NCBI GenBank assembly: GCA_028274465.1
Contig: CM051455.1
Location: 90,602,871 to 90,666,870 of the forward strand
Reading direction: 5' to 3'
From: Plantago ovata
Lineage: Eukaryota; Streptophyta; Magnoliopsida; Lamiales; Plantaginaceae
Length of the DNA: 64,000 nt
The notes under the pieces are model-generated. The model was not told the origin of the DNA and ran no database searches. It saw nothing but the letters and a program-made list of their open reading frames with translations. Positions 34,283-44,790 of the stretch are shown one piece after another (the first letter of the stretch is position 1; the number at the start of each line of letters is the position of its first letter). Both the position numbers and the translations under genes were made by a program.

Positions 34283-34439
34283 GTTAATGTTAGGAAACTT
34301 GTAATTTTGATGAGCAATTAACCATGCTAAATTAAGAACAGTCCAGTAACTAGTACTCTTAAGGTCCATAGGAATTTAGAATTTTAAGGACATTGTAAAA
34401 GAGGAACGTTTGCTGATGACTTAGATAGGTGTTAGATAA

Positions 34440-34800
34440 GTTATATTTCTTTAGTGTATGACGTATTTTAATTTCTGTGAAGAAATTAATTTATTGACAC
34501 TTTAGTGGATGACGTACTTTAATTTCTGTAAAGAAATTAACCTATTGACACAATTAGTGTATGACGTATTTTAATTTCTGTGAAGAAATTAATTTATTGA
34601 CACTTTAGTGGATGACGTACTTTAATTTCTGTGAAGAAATTAATCTATTGACACTTTTGCGTATGATGTATTTTATTTTCTGAAAAGAAAATATCTTATT
34701 GATGCTTAGCTTTGATGTAACTTATTTTCTGAAAAGAAAATGACCTATTGAAGCATTTGCTGAAGATGTATTTTGTTTATTACAAACAAATTATTGAAGC
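34440..34800 (+). repeat. Seven tandem 51-bp units, each with a hairpin
   Basis: The anchor ATGACGTA or ATGATGTA recurs at 34458, 34509, 34561, 34612, 34663, about 34712 and about 34763 (period 49-52). Units 1-4 carry TTAATTTCT n4 AGAAATTAA; units 5-6 carry ATTTTCT GAAA AGAAAAT; unit 7 carries TTTGTTT ATTAC AAACAAA. The first four also carry TGACGTA, a core that plant bZIP factors can bind. Confidence 0.92.
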
Positions 34801-35185
34801 AAATAAGAAACCGGTCAAAATCTTGAAGACTTGAAGACTTGAAGATTGCTGAAGACTGGTAAGGCACGTGTTGCTCAGAAAGTGAAATTTTCAGCAACAG
34901 TATTGCATAAGTGAAAATCTGAAAGACAGAGTAGGTTGTGCTTGCTGAAACTGAGAATGAACACTTGCTGATGAACATATGTGACCTCTTGCTGAATGTA
35001 CGTGATTTTGCGCTCCATTGTTACTGTTTGAATTCTATTCAAAGGTGCATTTAATGCAAAGCTTACACACAAAGGACATGAAGACTAGAAGACAAACAAA
35101 GGTTGTTGCTGAAAGTACAAAAGCAAGATAGTGACATGTTAAGGAACAAAAGCCTTAGGATTTGAAATTCAAACGGCTCCTTACT

Positions 35186-35196
35186 TACACTATAAA
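35186..35196 (+). promoter_or_regulatory. TATA box of the solo Copia LTR
   Basis: CACTATAAATAGAGG fits a plant TATA box and would start transcription about 30 bases downstream, inside the LTR. It is the only strong TATA in this LTR. Confidence 0.6.
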
Positions 35197-36104
35197 TAGA
35201 GGTCATCCGGCAAAGAGTTGAAGTGTGTCAACAACGTGATCAAACTCTCACTTGTGCTTAAAATTCACAAACCTTCAAACACTCTTACTGCCATTGATCC
35301 GTTCCAAGACTTAAAGCTTGAAAAAGCTACTTGTGAAGAAGTAGAACAAACTCGGCTAAGAAATTAGTTAAGAGTTCTTTCTTTCGAACAAGAACAAGTC
35401 TTGACACCAGAACCAATCTAACTTGTTTACTGCAAAGTATTCCAAGTGGTGTTTCTTAGATTACTTGTTGTAACTGAATAAGTTATAATTAAGTTATCTC
35501 ACCCCAAAACTCTCTAACTGAAAATACACCCTTTCAGGCGTGATATTCAGGGGGAACTTAATCGAGCAAGCTTTTGCTGATTAAAAGCACCAAGTTTGGT
35601 GGAAAACAAGGTTGAGTTCTCTAGTTTAGGTTGGAGACAAAGCAAGTGTGCTTTGGTTTCTGTTGAATCGATTTAGATAGGAGATTGTAAGGAACCTCAA
35701 TCATATCTTAGTGGATTCAGTCCTAGAAAGGACAAAGTGGATTAGTTGGGAGATTACGCCACTCTCAGATACCACTCTAAAAGTGTTTGTGTGATTTACT
35801 TACTGCATTTAGCTTTCAGCAAATTATATCTGTTTGTACACAGTCACTCACATCACTTGCTGAAACTCTTTACCTGCTGAAAAAGCACTTATCGTTTCAA
35901 AGACTTCCGCTCTCTGATTTTAAGTATCAGCAAACCAAGCTACTGTAAAGTAACTTACGCTTGCTGAGAAAATTAAGTATCAGCAACCTCATTACTGTAA
36001 AGTAATAAGTACTTGCTGAGAAAGTTTTAAACGACAAAAGTTTGAAAAGACTATTCACCCCCCCCTCTAGTCTTTTCTTGTTGTTTAAAGGGACCAACAG
36101 TTAA

Positions 36105-36824
36105 TTTGTATTTTGCCGAATTCATTTAGCTCATTTTCTCTGTCTGTGGACTCTGTTTTGTTACATGGACTTTGATTTTGTTACATGCCTCTTGATTTTA
36201 CCGAGATACGTAGCTGTACTTATTTTGTTGCCTGATGTAGTTTTATATGGAAAACCTCTTCTCTTCTTTAAAAAAGTAGATTATTTACTCCGCCACACTA
36301 CATATCTTAGATGCCTTGTCTCTGACAAAGTTATAATTGAGAAGCAAAGTTAGTTTAAGTTTGTTGATCAAGATTCTGAATTTCTTTACTCTCCTCTTTC
36401 TTTTCTTCTGTTGAAGTATCAATCTCCTCGTAGGATGAGTCACTTGAACTTGAGTCTTTGTAACCTCACTCCTCATGATCCATTTTTCATGTTCGAAATT
36501 CGCACTGAGACTGGAGTTACATTGATTTTGGCAGTTGGTAGTCTTCTCCACTACTCAATGCAATTCCCTTCCCATTCGGTGCATTTACCCCTGCTTGCTT
36601 AGGGCATTTAGCAAAATTCCCTCAACCCATCTGGACTTAGTCTCTTAAGCCATTCCCATCCAAACTGGACCTGATTCACAAAAGGGAGTGCTAATATTAG
36701 AACTGAGGTGGATCGGCGAATCTAATCTATCTAATCTCATCAATTCATCTTTACTATAATTAGTAAAATTTTAAACCATGCACGGTAGATAATTTGGCTA
36801 TAAATATAGTTAAATTAATGTTGT
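36105..36824 (+). other. Unique-looking spacer between solo LTR and right arm
   Basis: No gene I recognise. After a T-rich start (with the diverged repeat of 34105-34195 at 36143-36247), a possible acceptor (TTCTGTTGAAG near 36415) precedes a 62-residue open stretch to 36602 (NLTPHDPFFMFEIRTETGVT). I could not assign it to a family. Confidence 0.35.
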
Positions 36825-37659
36825 CCTATAATGAGTTTTTTCTCTAAAATTAGTTGAAGTTTAGATCACCGATAGATAATTCTCTCTGTGCTATAAATAA
36901 TTTTTTTTGAAACAGAAAAAGAAAATTCATTAAGCTCAACAAGTCGTACAAGGTAAGAGGGGTATACCCAATCATGACACAAGATGTATCACTAATCCAA
37001 GTACATCCGAGGGTCCAAAAAGTCAAAGAAGCTTATGGAATAACAAAACAAAACGAAACCAAATGGACTCTAGCTATGCTATGATCCCCGAGGAATCTTA
37101 AACCGAAACATAGACTATAAAACCAGTGTCCCCACGAACCCCAGACTAAGCCTGTGATTCGAAGTATAGAGACAAGCCTACACTCTAATAGTTCCCAGGG
37201 CGATGATGCAACATCACAACCGCACTTCCAACTCATAGGAGCGAAAGTCTAGTAGAATCTGTCCCCGTTTGAAATATCCCTCAAGCTTAAATGAATAAAA
37301 GCCAGAAAAAAGACCTCGAAACCGGTAACCAACTCATACAAACCCAGCTCGTCATACATGTTCGTCCCTGTACAAACAAAGACAAAAAACGCAGAACAAA
37401 ACTGTAAAACAGAAATGAAAAAATTGGTATTAATTTCTTAAAAGGGAGAAACAATTGCAATAAGTCCAAAGTTTTAATATTTTTGTAATTAGATCCGAAA
37501 GTCTGGTGTGGAGTCCATAATTTCGGAATTTCTCGTATGTAGCCCCAACAGCTACCCCCTGAGCTAGTCTGTACATGTCGACCAAAATGAAGACAACAAA
37601 ATTCGGCTCATTCAAACTGTGTAATTAATTGTCCATTTCCTTCATATATCCCCAATTCA

Positions 37660-37935
37660 ATTCAAATCAGAAGCGGTTTTTTTTTCAATTTTTTCAAAAA
37701 ACTTCAAAATTCAGAATCCCCAAATCGTCTGCTCATTAAGATCAATCGACACCTGGGCATCCTCTCCTCCACCCGCATTTTCTCCAAAGCCCTCGATCTC
37801 AACCTATCCACCGACAACATCCACCTCAAGGAGCAGAAAGCAGAAGAAGAGGCTCCTCAACCGACCGTACTGCTAGATGTTTCCGGAATGATGTGCGGCG
37901 CGTGCGCCACACGAGTCAAGTCAATGGTGGTCGGA
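37660..37935 (+). pseudogene. PAA2: Fragment of chloroplast copper-ATPase gene (PAA2/HMA8-like), right arm
   Basis: One frame is open and reads LGILSSTRIFSKALDLNLST, then EEAPQPTVLLDVSGMMCGAC and ATRVKS. The VLLDVSGMMCGAC(x)RVK pattern is the HMA metal-binding domain of P1B copper ATPases of the PAA2/HMA8 type, which move copper into the thylakoid lumen; CxxC binds Cu(I). The part before it is where a chloroplast transit peptide would lie. Homology stops in mid-domain (after about residue 6 past CxxC) and unrelated sequence follows. It is antisense to the LINE that holds it, so LINE read-through would make antisense PAA2 RNA. The assignment rests on the motif; an HMA domain of another protein cannot be ruled out. 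Confidence 0.6.
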
Positions 37936-38479
37936 GTTCTCGGCCGTGGCGAAGGTGCGGAAGCATATCTTCTTCTTCTTCTGCTTCGATCCATTACTCT
38001 TCAACACTCCGACTCTATATGCTGCCAGATATGGTCAAAGGGGCGTGGATCTTGCCTTGGTCTGATGGGGTGCGGTGGAGTGGTGTGTTGGGGCGGATCG
38101 TGGTGGTGGCCGGTGGGAGGTAGTGGACTCGTGGTGTAATGGAGTCAGAATAAGCAGTGGAAAGGAGAAGAGAAAGATTTGCGAAGGAGATGGAGTGATG
38201 GAGGAGTTACGTAGATGGAGTGATGGAGGAGTGATGGAGATTAGTGTGAATTTGGGCCAAGTATAATGGACTTATACTAGTTTGAGCTGGGCCAAGTATA
38301 TTGACCCGTTTGTGATTTCTAGAACCGTCCAATTTTTTATCGACTCACATTTTATACAGACCTGCCCAAATAGACACGGGAGATTCATGTTGTTTTTTCT
38401 AGGACCGCCCATTATGAAATACGGGTTGTATTGGGTCATACGATATGGGCCGCCATACGAAATACGGGTAGTATTGGGT

Positions 38480-39050
38480 CAATATATGAGTCAAATACGA
38501 TTTTGACGGGCCTAATAATACCTAATAATATGAGTACGGCCCAATAAAAGTTAAAATAAAACTAAAGAAATAACAAATATAATTAAAGATGGGCTCAGAT
38601 TATTCAAAATGATTTATTATGGCCTTACAAATGTTTAGACATATAATAATTTTGGGCCGATTACAAAACCATATTTCGACTAATGTGCTTTAGAAAACCT
38701 CCATATGTATTATCGGCCTAATAGTATGACATATATTCATTTTAATATGGGTATTGTATGTAGGCGGCCCAATATATGAGTCAAATACGGTTTTGAAGGA
38801 CCTAATAATACCTAATAATATGAGTACGACCCAATAAAATGTTAAAATAAAACTAAAGAAAAAAAAAGAAATAACAAATATAATTAAAGATGGGCTCAGA
38901 TTATTCAAAATGAGTTATTATGGCCTTACAAATGTGTAGACATATATTAATTTTGGACCGATTACAAAACCATATTTCGACTAATGTGCCTTAGAAAACC
39001 TCCATATGTATTATCGGTCTAATATTATGACACATATTCATTTTGGGCCG
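38480..39050 (-). repeat. 298-bp tandem duplication (right arm)
   Basis: This is the inverted copy of 29892-30475. It has two units with the CATATGTATTATCGG and AACCATATTTCGACTAATGT stretches near 38670-38720 and 38965-39020. The surrounding sequence repeats GGCCC and GGGCC words, like plant intergenic DNA upstream of genes. Confidence 0.8.
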
Positions 39051-39828
39051 ATTACATCTTTTCAGTCATACCCAAAATCCATCAACATTGGGCCCAGTGA
39101 CGTTCATATTTCTGCTGTGTGGCCCATATACTACTTAAAAACGGGGCAAAAAGAAAATGGGCATCATTAACGTACCGGGTCCACCCCTACTACCGTGACA
39201 TCATTCACTCATCATGAACCTCCCTTTTTGATTCTTTATTCATGTAATAGTACAACATCTGACATATGGGTCATCTTTAGGAGACAAACTTTTGCAGGCG
39301 GCAGTATAGGTAATAGTAGGCTTGGGAGCTAAATACCATACTTTTGAAAAGCAAGACCCATTGCAAATATTTCGCCGAATATTGGAGCTGATACCGAGAC
39401 GCCCAAACAGAAATACACCATGCGGCCAGCCACTAGTACGAACTGTTTCTGGATTTGGACTCCACTGACAAGCCAGCCGACACAAAAATCCTTCATCCTG
39501 CAAACAAAAACAAAACACTCCACAACAAAAAAGTACCAGCAACGCACACCACCCACAACCAAACCTGGACCCACACCATTCATAACATGCACAAAAGCAC
39601 ACACCAAAACACACGGCTGCAATCCAGAGAAACGAAACAAAGAAAATGTCAAAAACAAAATCTACAACACTAACAAACATAAGACATAGTCGACCCCACA
39701 TCAAACAAAACAAACGCACACACACAAACCGAAGACAGAAAACAAATTAACAAACGGCACACAAAAAACACAGGATAAAGGATATCGTCTTCAGCGGCAA
39801 GCACACACCGAACAACCACCCCACTCCT

Positions 39829-40293
39829 CTACGGTGGGTCCCAACAAAGCGACGGAGCCAAACTCCACGAGATCAGTGAATAATTTGCTCCCAACAACCC
39901 TTTACTTCTCGCCCAATGCCACACTAAAAATTGCACTCGATGAACCACTTCACACGCGTTGGCCTCCGTTCCCCTAAATATCACCTCATTCCTTGCTAAC
40001 CAAAGGCTCCAAAAAACACCATGTACCAATGCCACCGTTAATTTTCGATCGATCTCCGGTGCCACCAGTATATTACCCTCAATAGCTTCTACAACCGACT
40101 CCACACTTCCCACCCTACTACGCAGCCAAAACGCAACACCCCGCCTAACCTCCCTCGCAAAAGAACAATCCACAAACAAATGCATCGAATTCTCTTCACC
40201 CCCTTCACATAGCTTACACTCACAACAATTTATACTTCGGATAATATTTCTACGAAGCAAATTCGATAGTGTTGGTATTCTATCCCAAGCCAC
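39829..40293 (-). pseudogene. LINE zinc-binding RVT domain, right copy
   Basis: It carries the same domain as 28632-29000 with a few replacements (AREVRRGV for AREVWRGV, SVVEAIE for SIVEAIE). The frame stays open longer, to HWARSKGLLGANYSLISWSL, because the left copy has a small change near 28988. Confidence 0.85.
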
Positions 40294-41514
40294 CTTCTAA
40301 AGAAACCCCGCCACATTTGAAGGGACCCAATTTACCCACACATGATGTAACCAAGCAAAATCACCCCCCTCCACTCCGAGGCGATCTACGAGGTAACAAG
40401 TCAACTTGAGCCTTGTAACCCAACCGTACACCATAGCCACACCACCTCCAACGATCACAACTATCTTCCCTCAATACTACAACACTACAATCACCCTCCA
40501 ACTTCTCTACCAACTCCATCTCCCACACAAATAATCTCCTACGCCACTCCCAAGCAAAACCAACACCTTGGACATGATCCGCAACTAAACTCTCCTTATG
40601 CCTCTCCACACTGAAAAGTCGTGGATAAAAATCTTTAAGAATCACCCCATCTCCTAACCAAGGATCACTCCAAAATCGAGTCTCCGTACCCGAACCCACT
40701 TGCACACCAATATTCTCCAAAAACCAAGGCCTCAACGCCACTTTGGTCACCAAATTCCTCCACCAAGTTGACCAATGCCGCAGTGCTGACCTTCCATCCT
40801 TTACTAGACACATGCACTCCCAAATTGACCCATACTTTGAGTGAAACACCCTCCCCCAAAGACCAGACATACTACTAAGTAACCTCCACACCCACTTCCC
40901 AAGAAGAGCTAGGTTGAACGAATGCAAATCCTTCACCCCCAACCCACCCGCATCCTTAGGCAAGCACACCAACTCCCAATTCACCCAAGCTACCTTCTTC
41001 TCTCCCACCACCGAAGCTCCCCATCAAAAGTTCCTTTGTAATTGAGTAAGCTCATGGACCACCGCCGTAGGAGCAAGGAAAAAAGATAAATAATAAATAG
41101 GCAATGCCCCCAACACCGACTTCAATAACACCAATCGCCCTACAAAAGAAAGATATCTATGCTCCCACTGTGCCAAACGCTTTTTCACCTTATCCACCAC
41201 TACATTCCACATCCCAATACTCGCCTCCTTCGCCCCCACAGTCAAACCTAGGTAAATAAAAGGAAAAGACCCCACTACACAATTCAAACAAGTTGCCCAC
41301 CTCGATATCACGTCCTCCTCCACCCCTAAACCCACCAAACAACTCTTCCTAAAATTAAACTTCAAACCTGAAACCCCCTCAAAGCATCTCAGAATGGTCT
41401 TCAACACCAGAATGTTAGACTCAACCGCCTCCCCAAAGAAAATGGTATCATCCGCAAACTGAAGATGTGACACACTCACCCCTTCTCTCCCAACTCCACT
41501 ACATGAAATTTAGC

Positions 41515-41700
41515 ATTTAGAGACGGATCGCGAGCGACGGAATCCATCCGTCGCTAAAATAGCGACGGATGAAAAAATAGAGACGGATGAGCTTAGCCGT
41601 CTCTAATTTAGCGACGGATAAAATTATCAGTCGCTAAATTAGAGACGGATAAGCTCATCCGTCTCTAATTTAGGGACGGATAAATCTATCCGTCTCTAAA
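41515..41700. repeat. CACTA subterminal repeats, left end
   Basis: AGAGACGGAT and AGCGACGGAT units alternate with their inverses, as in the left-arm copy. Confidence 0.85.
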
Positions 41701-42249
41701 TTTGTTGACCAAATTTTAAAATAATAATAAGAATAAGGGAGAATACTAAAACAAATTAGAGATGAGATCTAGATCGATCAGATTTCTTCTCCCTTCTCTC
41801 TTACAATTCACCCTATCTTCCTCCTCCCACCACTCCATCTCCATCCACCATCACCACCACGGATCGGCTTCAATACCATAACCACCGCCCACCGCCACGG
41901 CAACATCACCACCGTTTGCCACCACCCAGATCCACATCTCTGCTCGGTTCTTCCATATTTGTTCGCCTTCACCGAATTCAGCTGCTGCCGCTTCCCGTCT
42001 CGTCATCTCCATACTCCTTCTTCTCAGATCCACCGGTAAGTCTCGTTTATGTTTTGTATCGTCTTCCTCTTCCTTTGCTGCGAATTTTCTTCCTCCATAC
42101 TCCTTCTTCTCAGATCCGCAAACTAAATCCTTTTTGGTTGTGTTGTTTTTGGAAGTAGAGGATTCGGAGCAGCGGCAGGAGAACCCACCTAACGTTATTG
42201 CTTTACTTCACCTTTTGAATTGGATCGAGTTGTATAATTGATTGAGGAA

Positions 42250-42673
42250 TTTTCAGGATATTACACATTTGTTTGTTTCATGAGGTCGAGCTTGCTATGT
42301 TGTTAACATCATAATTTTTGGATACGGTTGGTTCGATTCTCATGAGGTTGTTACTCTGTTCTCAATAGTTTGTTTAATCTGGATAGCGGTTTTGGCTTAT
42401 GCAATTGGGTTTTGGTGTTTATTGGAGGGATTACGTTGTATTACTGTAGTCTTGGGTCATGGCCCTCTGGTTGTGTTTTGATGCCTTAAATTTGTAATGT
42501 GTTGGTGGTTTAGTACCCATGATGGTGGTGGATTTTAGTAGCTGGGTAGTATGGTGGTTTGGGTGATATCCAGAAAGTGTTTCGCGTGTATCCAATTGTA
42601 AGTACTCTTTCAAGCATTTCTTGTGCTCTGGTTCTAATAAAATCATTTTTTGATGTTTCAAAAAAAAAAAAAA
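42250..42673 (+). mobile_element. Nested LINE 3' tail inside the CACTA element
   Basis: A G- and T-rich 3' UTR-like stretch ends CATTTTTTGATGTTTC plus poly-A (42660-42673), like the end of the larger LINE. It is 5' truncated; no target duplication was found. Confidence 0.5.
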
Positions 42674-43658
42674 GCTAGTTGATTTAGCATACATTATCCT
42701 TTTCTTAATTAAAGTCGATATCTCTGTGCGCAATTGCAGCTTCATGTGTATTTGGTGTCAAAGATTTCTAGGACTTTGCTAATAGAGTAAAATTTCAGGC
42801 GCGGGTAATGTTATTGGTACATGTTATACTCTAAATTATTTTGTTATGCAAATCAACTTACTGCAAGAAGTTTACTCTATTAGTTATTCCAAAGTCCTAT
42901 ATTAGTTAGATCTATTGCTGCTAGCTAGTGGAGGTGTGGGTAATTTCTATTGATTGTATGCACTTTCTATTGATAGTACAGGGAGGAGAAGTGGTTCAGC
43001 TAAAGGTTTTAGTGCACTGACATGGAGTTGGTTTTCCAAATCGCTTTTGTTAAATAGAGAAACTGGAAGCCTGGTGCTCATTGGCTCACTCTTGAGAGAA
43101 GGTATTCCGCGTTAATAACTCTTGGTTAAAAACAACTTATATTATCTCCATTCTCATGTAATTCATCTATATGTTAGTTGATAAGTCCTCTATCTCCATT
43201 CAGAATTCTCATTAAGCTGGAGCATGCACATGAAAAACTTATCTGTATATCAAGTGTTCTATGCCACACACATTCAGTATAAGGTACATTGTGAAATAGT
43301 AGCTAGTAGTACTACATTTTCTAAGTTTAATTATATAGAAATGCTCCATGCCATGTACTGTTTGTTTGAATATTTTAAAGATTGGGATTTCTCATTGCAG
43401 TTTCAAAAGCTTAATTTGAGGTTGTTGTTCAACTATTTTAGCATTTGATGAAGCTTGTGGAGTGTTTGACCAGGTAAAAGCGTAATTTAAACCTTTGCTG
43501 CTTCTCGTGAAATTTCTGTGTATGTTTTGTATACGTGCATGCACATGAAATTAATCCATTGTTGGTTGGTTTAGTCTCTCACTCTTTATCTTTGAGAGAT
43601 AGTAGTAGTAGTAACATTCGAGTATTGTATGTTTCTTGATTAGTTTCGTGTCGAAAAT

Positions 43659-43728
43659 GAGTGTTTGGTCTAGTGGTATGATTCTCGCTAAATGCGAGAG
43701 GTCGCGAGTTCGGTTCTCGCAGCACCCC
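43659..43728 (+). pseudogene. tRNA-Pro pseudogene inside the CACTA element
   Basis: The sequence GTGTTTGGTCTAGTGGTATG and AGAGGTCGCGAGTTCGGTTC with an acceptor 3' strand AGCACCC matches plant tRNA-Pro in the D and T arms. The anticodon loop is shortened: the sequence between the CTCGC and GCGAG stem halves is only TAAAT, and the NGG anticodon is gone. At about 70 bases it is 2-3 bases short. It lies only in the right copy because the left arm ends before this point. Confidence 0.75.
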
Positions 43729-43804
43729 CTTATTGCATTAAAAAAAAATTCAAATTTCATATTTTAATATATTGTAGGTTAATTAAATAAATTAAAAGAA
43801 ACAA

Positions 43805-44055
43805 TTTTTTTTTAAATCAGATTTAGAGCATCCGTCTCTAAATTTAGAGACGGATCAGCTTATCCGTCGCTAACTTCAAGAAATCATGGGCTGCCCGGTC
43901 AACGCTAATTGTACGACGGATAAATTTATCCGTCTCTAAATTTAGAGACGGATAAGCTCATCCGTCGCTAAATGATTTAGCGACGCCACTTTCTGCGACG
44001 TCCTATTTAGCGACGGATCGCTCCATTGAGCGACGGATGCGATCCGTCGCTAAAA
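43805..44055. repeat. CACTA subterminal repeats, right end
   Basis: The same 10-base units in both orientations; more diverged than at the other end and interrupted by unrelated bases near 43880-43910. Confidence 0.8.
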
Positions 44056-44790
44056 AGCTGTTTTCTTGTAGTGCTCTAAATGGCACAAACTTTCCTTCCG
44101 AAACCGCTCTATTGACCATCATACTCAGACCAACGAAAAGGATCCCCTTGTCTCAACCCCCTACCCAACGTAAACTCCTTACTAGGACTACCATTCACAA
44201 GCACATAAGATCTGGTTGTGGATACGCACTCCATAATCCAACGAATCCACTTAGAACCAAACCCCATCCTCTCCATCATCTCCTCCAAAATGTCCCACCG
44301 CACAAAATCATATGCTTTCTCAAAGTCAATCTTGAAAGAAAATAAGCCCTTCTTTTTCTTCTTCGCCTCATTTACCACTAAAATACTCTCCATAATATTA
44401 CGTGAGCCAACAAACACCGACTGATATGGTGAAATCACCTCATCCAAGACACCACCCAACCGATTGGCTAGTAGTTTCACCAATAATTTATATCCACTCC
44501 CAATTAGAGAAATAGGTCGGAACTCCTCAATCGCCACTGGATTGCTGTTCTTTGGAATTAGAGTAATAAAAGTGCTATTTAACCCATGCACCAACTTCGC
44601 ATTAGCATGAAAGTCAGTAACAAAACGCTCCACATCACCCTTCACCTCCTCCCAAAAGACACGATAGAAGTGAAAGCTAAACCCATCTGGACCAGGACTT
44701 TTCTCCAACCCACAACTCCAAACCGCATCCTTAATCTCTTCACTCCCAAAGTCCCTCTCCAACTCCAAACTAACCCCATCTGCCAATCTA

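Larger units (their letters stand above)
34288..36099 (+). mobile_element. Complete solo Copia LTR with target duplication
   Basis: It starts TGTTAGGAAAC and ends GACCAACA. GTTAA stands on both sides (34283-34287 and 36100-36104), a perfect 5-bp target duplication, so this is a whole LTR left after recombination between the two LTRs of an element. It is 1812 bases long. It has seven 51-bp tandem units near its 5' end, a TATA box CTATAAATAG near 35190, and many TTGCTGA words as in the SIRE-like element at the left edge. The first 170 bases match 15165-15336. Confidence 0.93.
36825..42963 (-). repeat. Right arm of the 6-kb inverted duplication
   Basis: It is the reverse complement of 25905-32103. 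Homology ends at 42963, but the elements themselves continue: the CACTA element runs to 44073 and the LINE to 45778. The right arm is therefore embedded in more complete elements and is likely the older arrangement. Confidence 0.93.
41497..44073. mobile_element. Complete non-autonomous CACTA transposon
   Basis: It is 2577 bases long, with ends CACTACATGAAAT and TTTTCTTGTAGTG as imperfect inverted repeats. CTC stands on both sides (41494-41496 and 44074-44076), the 3-bp target duplication expected for CACTA. Subterminal AGAGACGGAT and AGCGACGGAT arrays lie at 41515-41700 and 43805-44055. It has no transposase. The interior has gene-like pieces (a possible leader and GGTAAG donor near 42033, a CTCATTGCAG acceptor near 43400), a nested LINE tail and a tRNA-Pro relic, so it looks like a gene-fragment-carrying (Pack-type) CACTA. 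Confidence 0.93.

Noticed and set aside
34440-34800. CRISPR-like array
   Set aside because: Period is about 51 with no unique spacers; units are contiguous tandem repeats in an LTR of a plant element.
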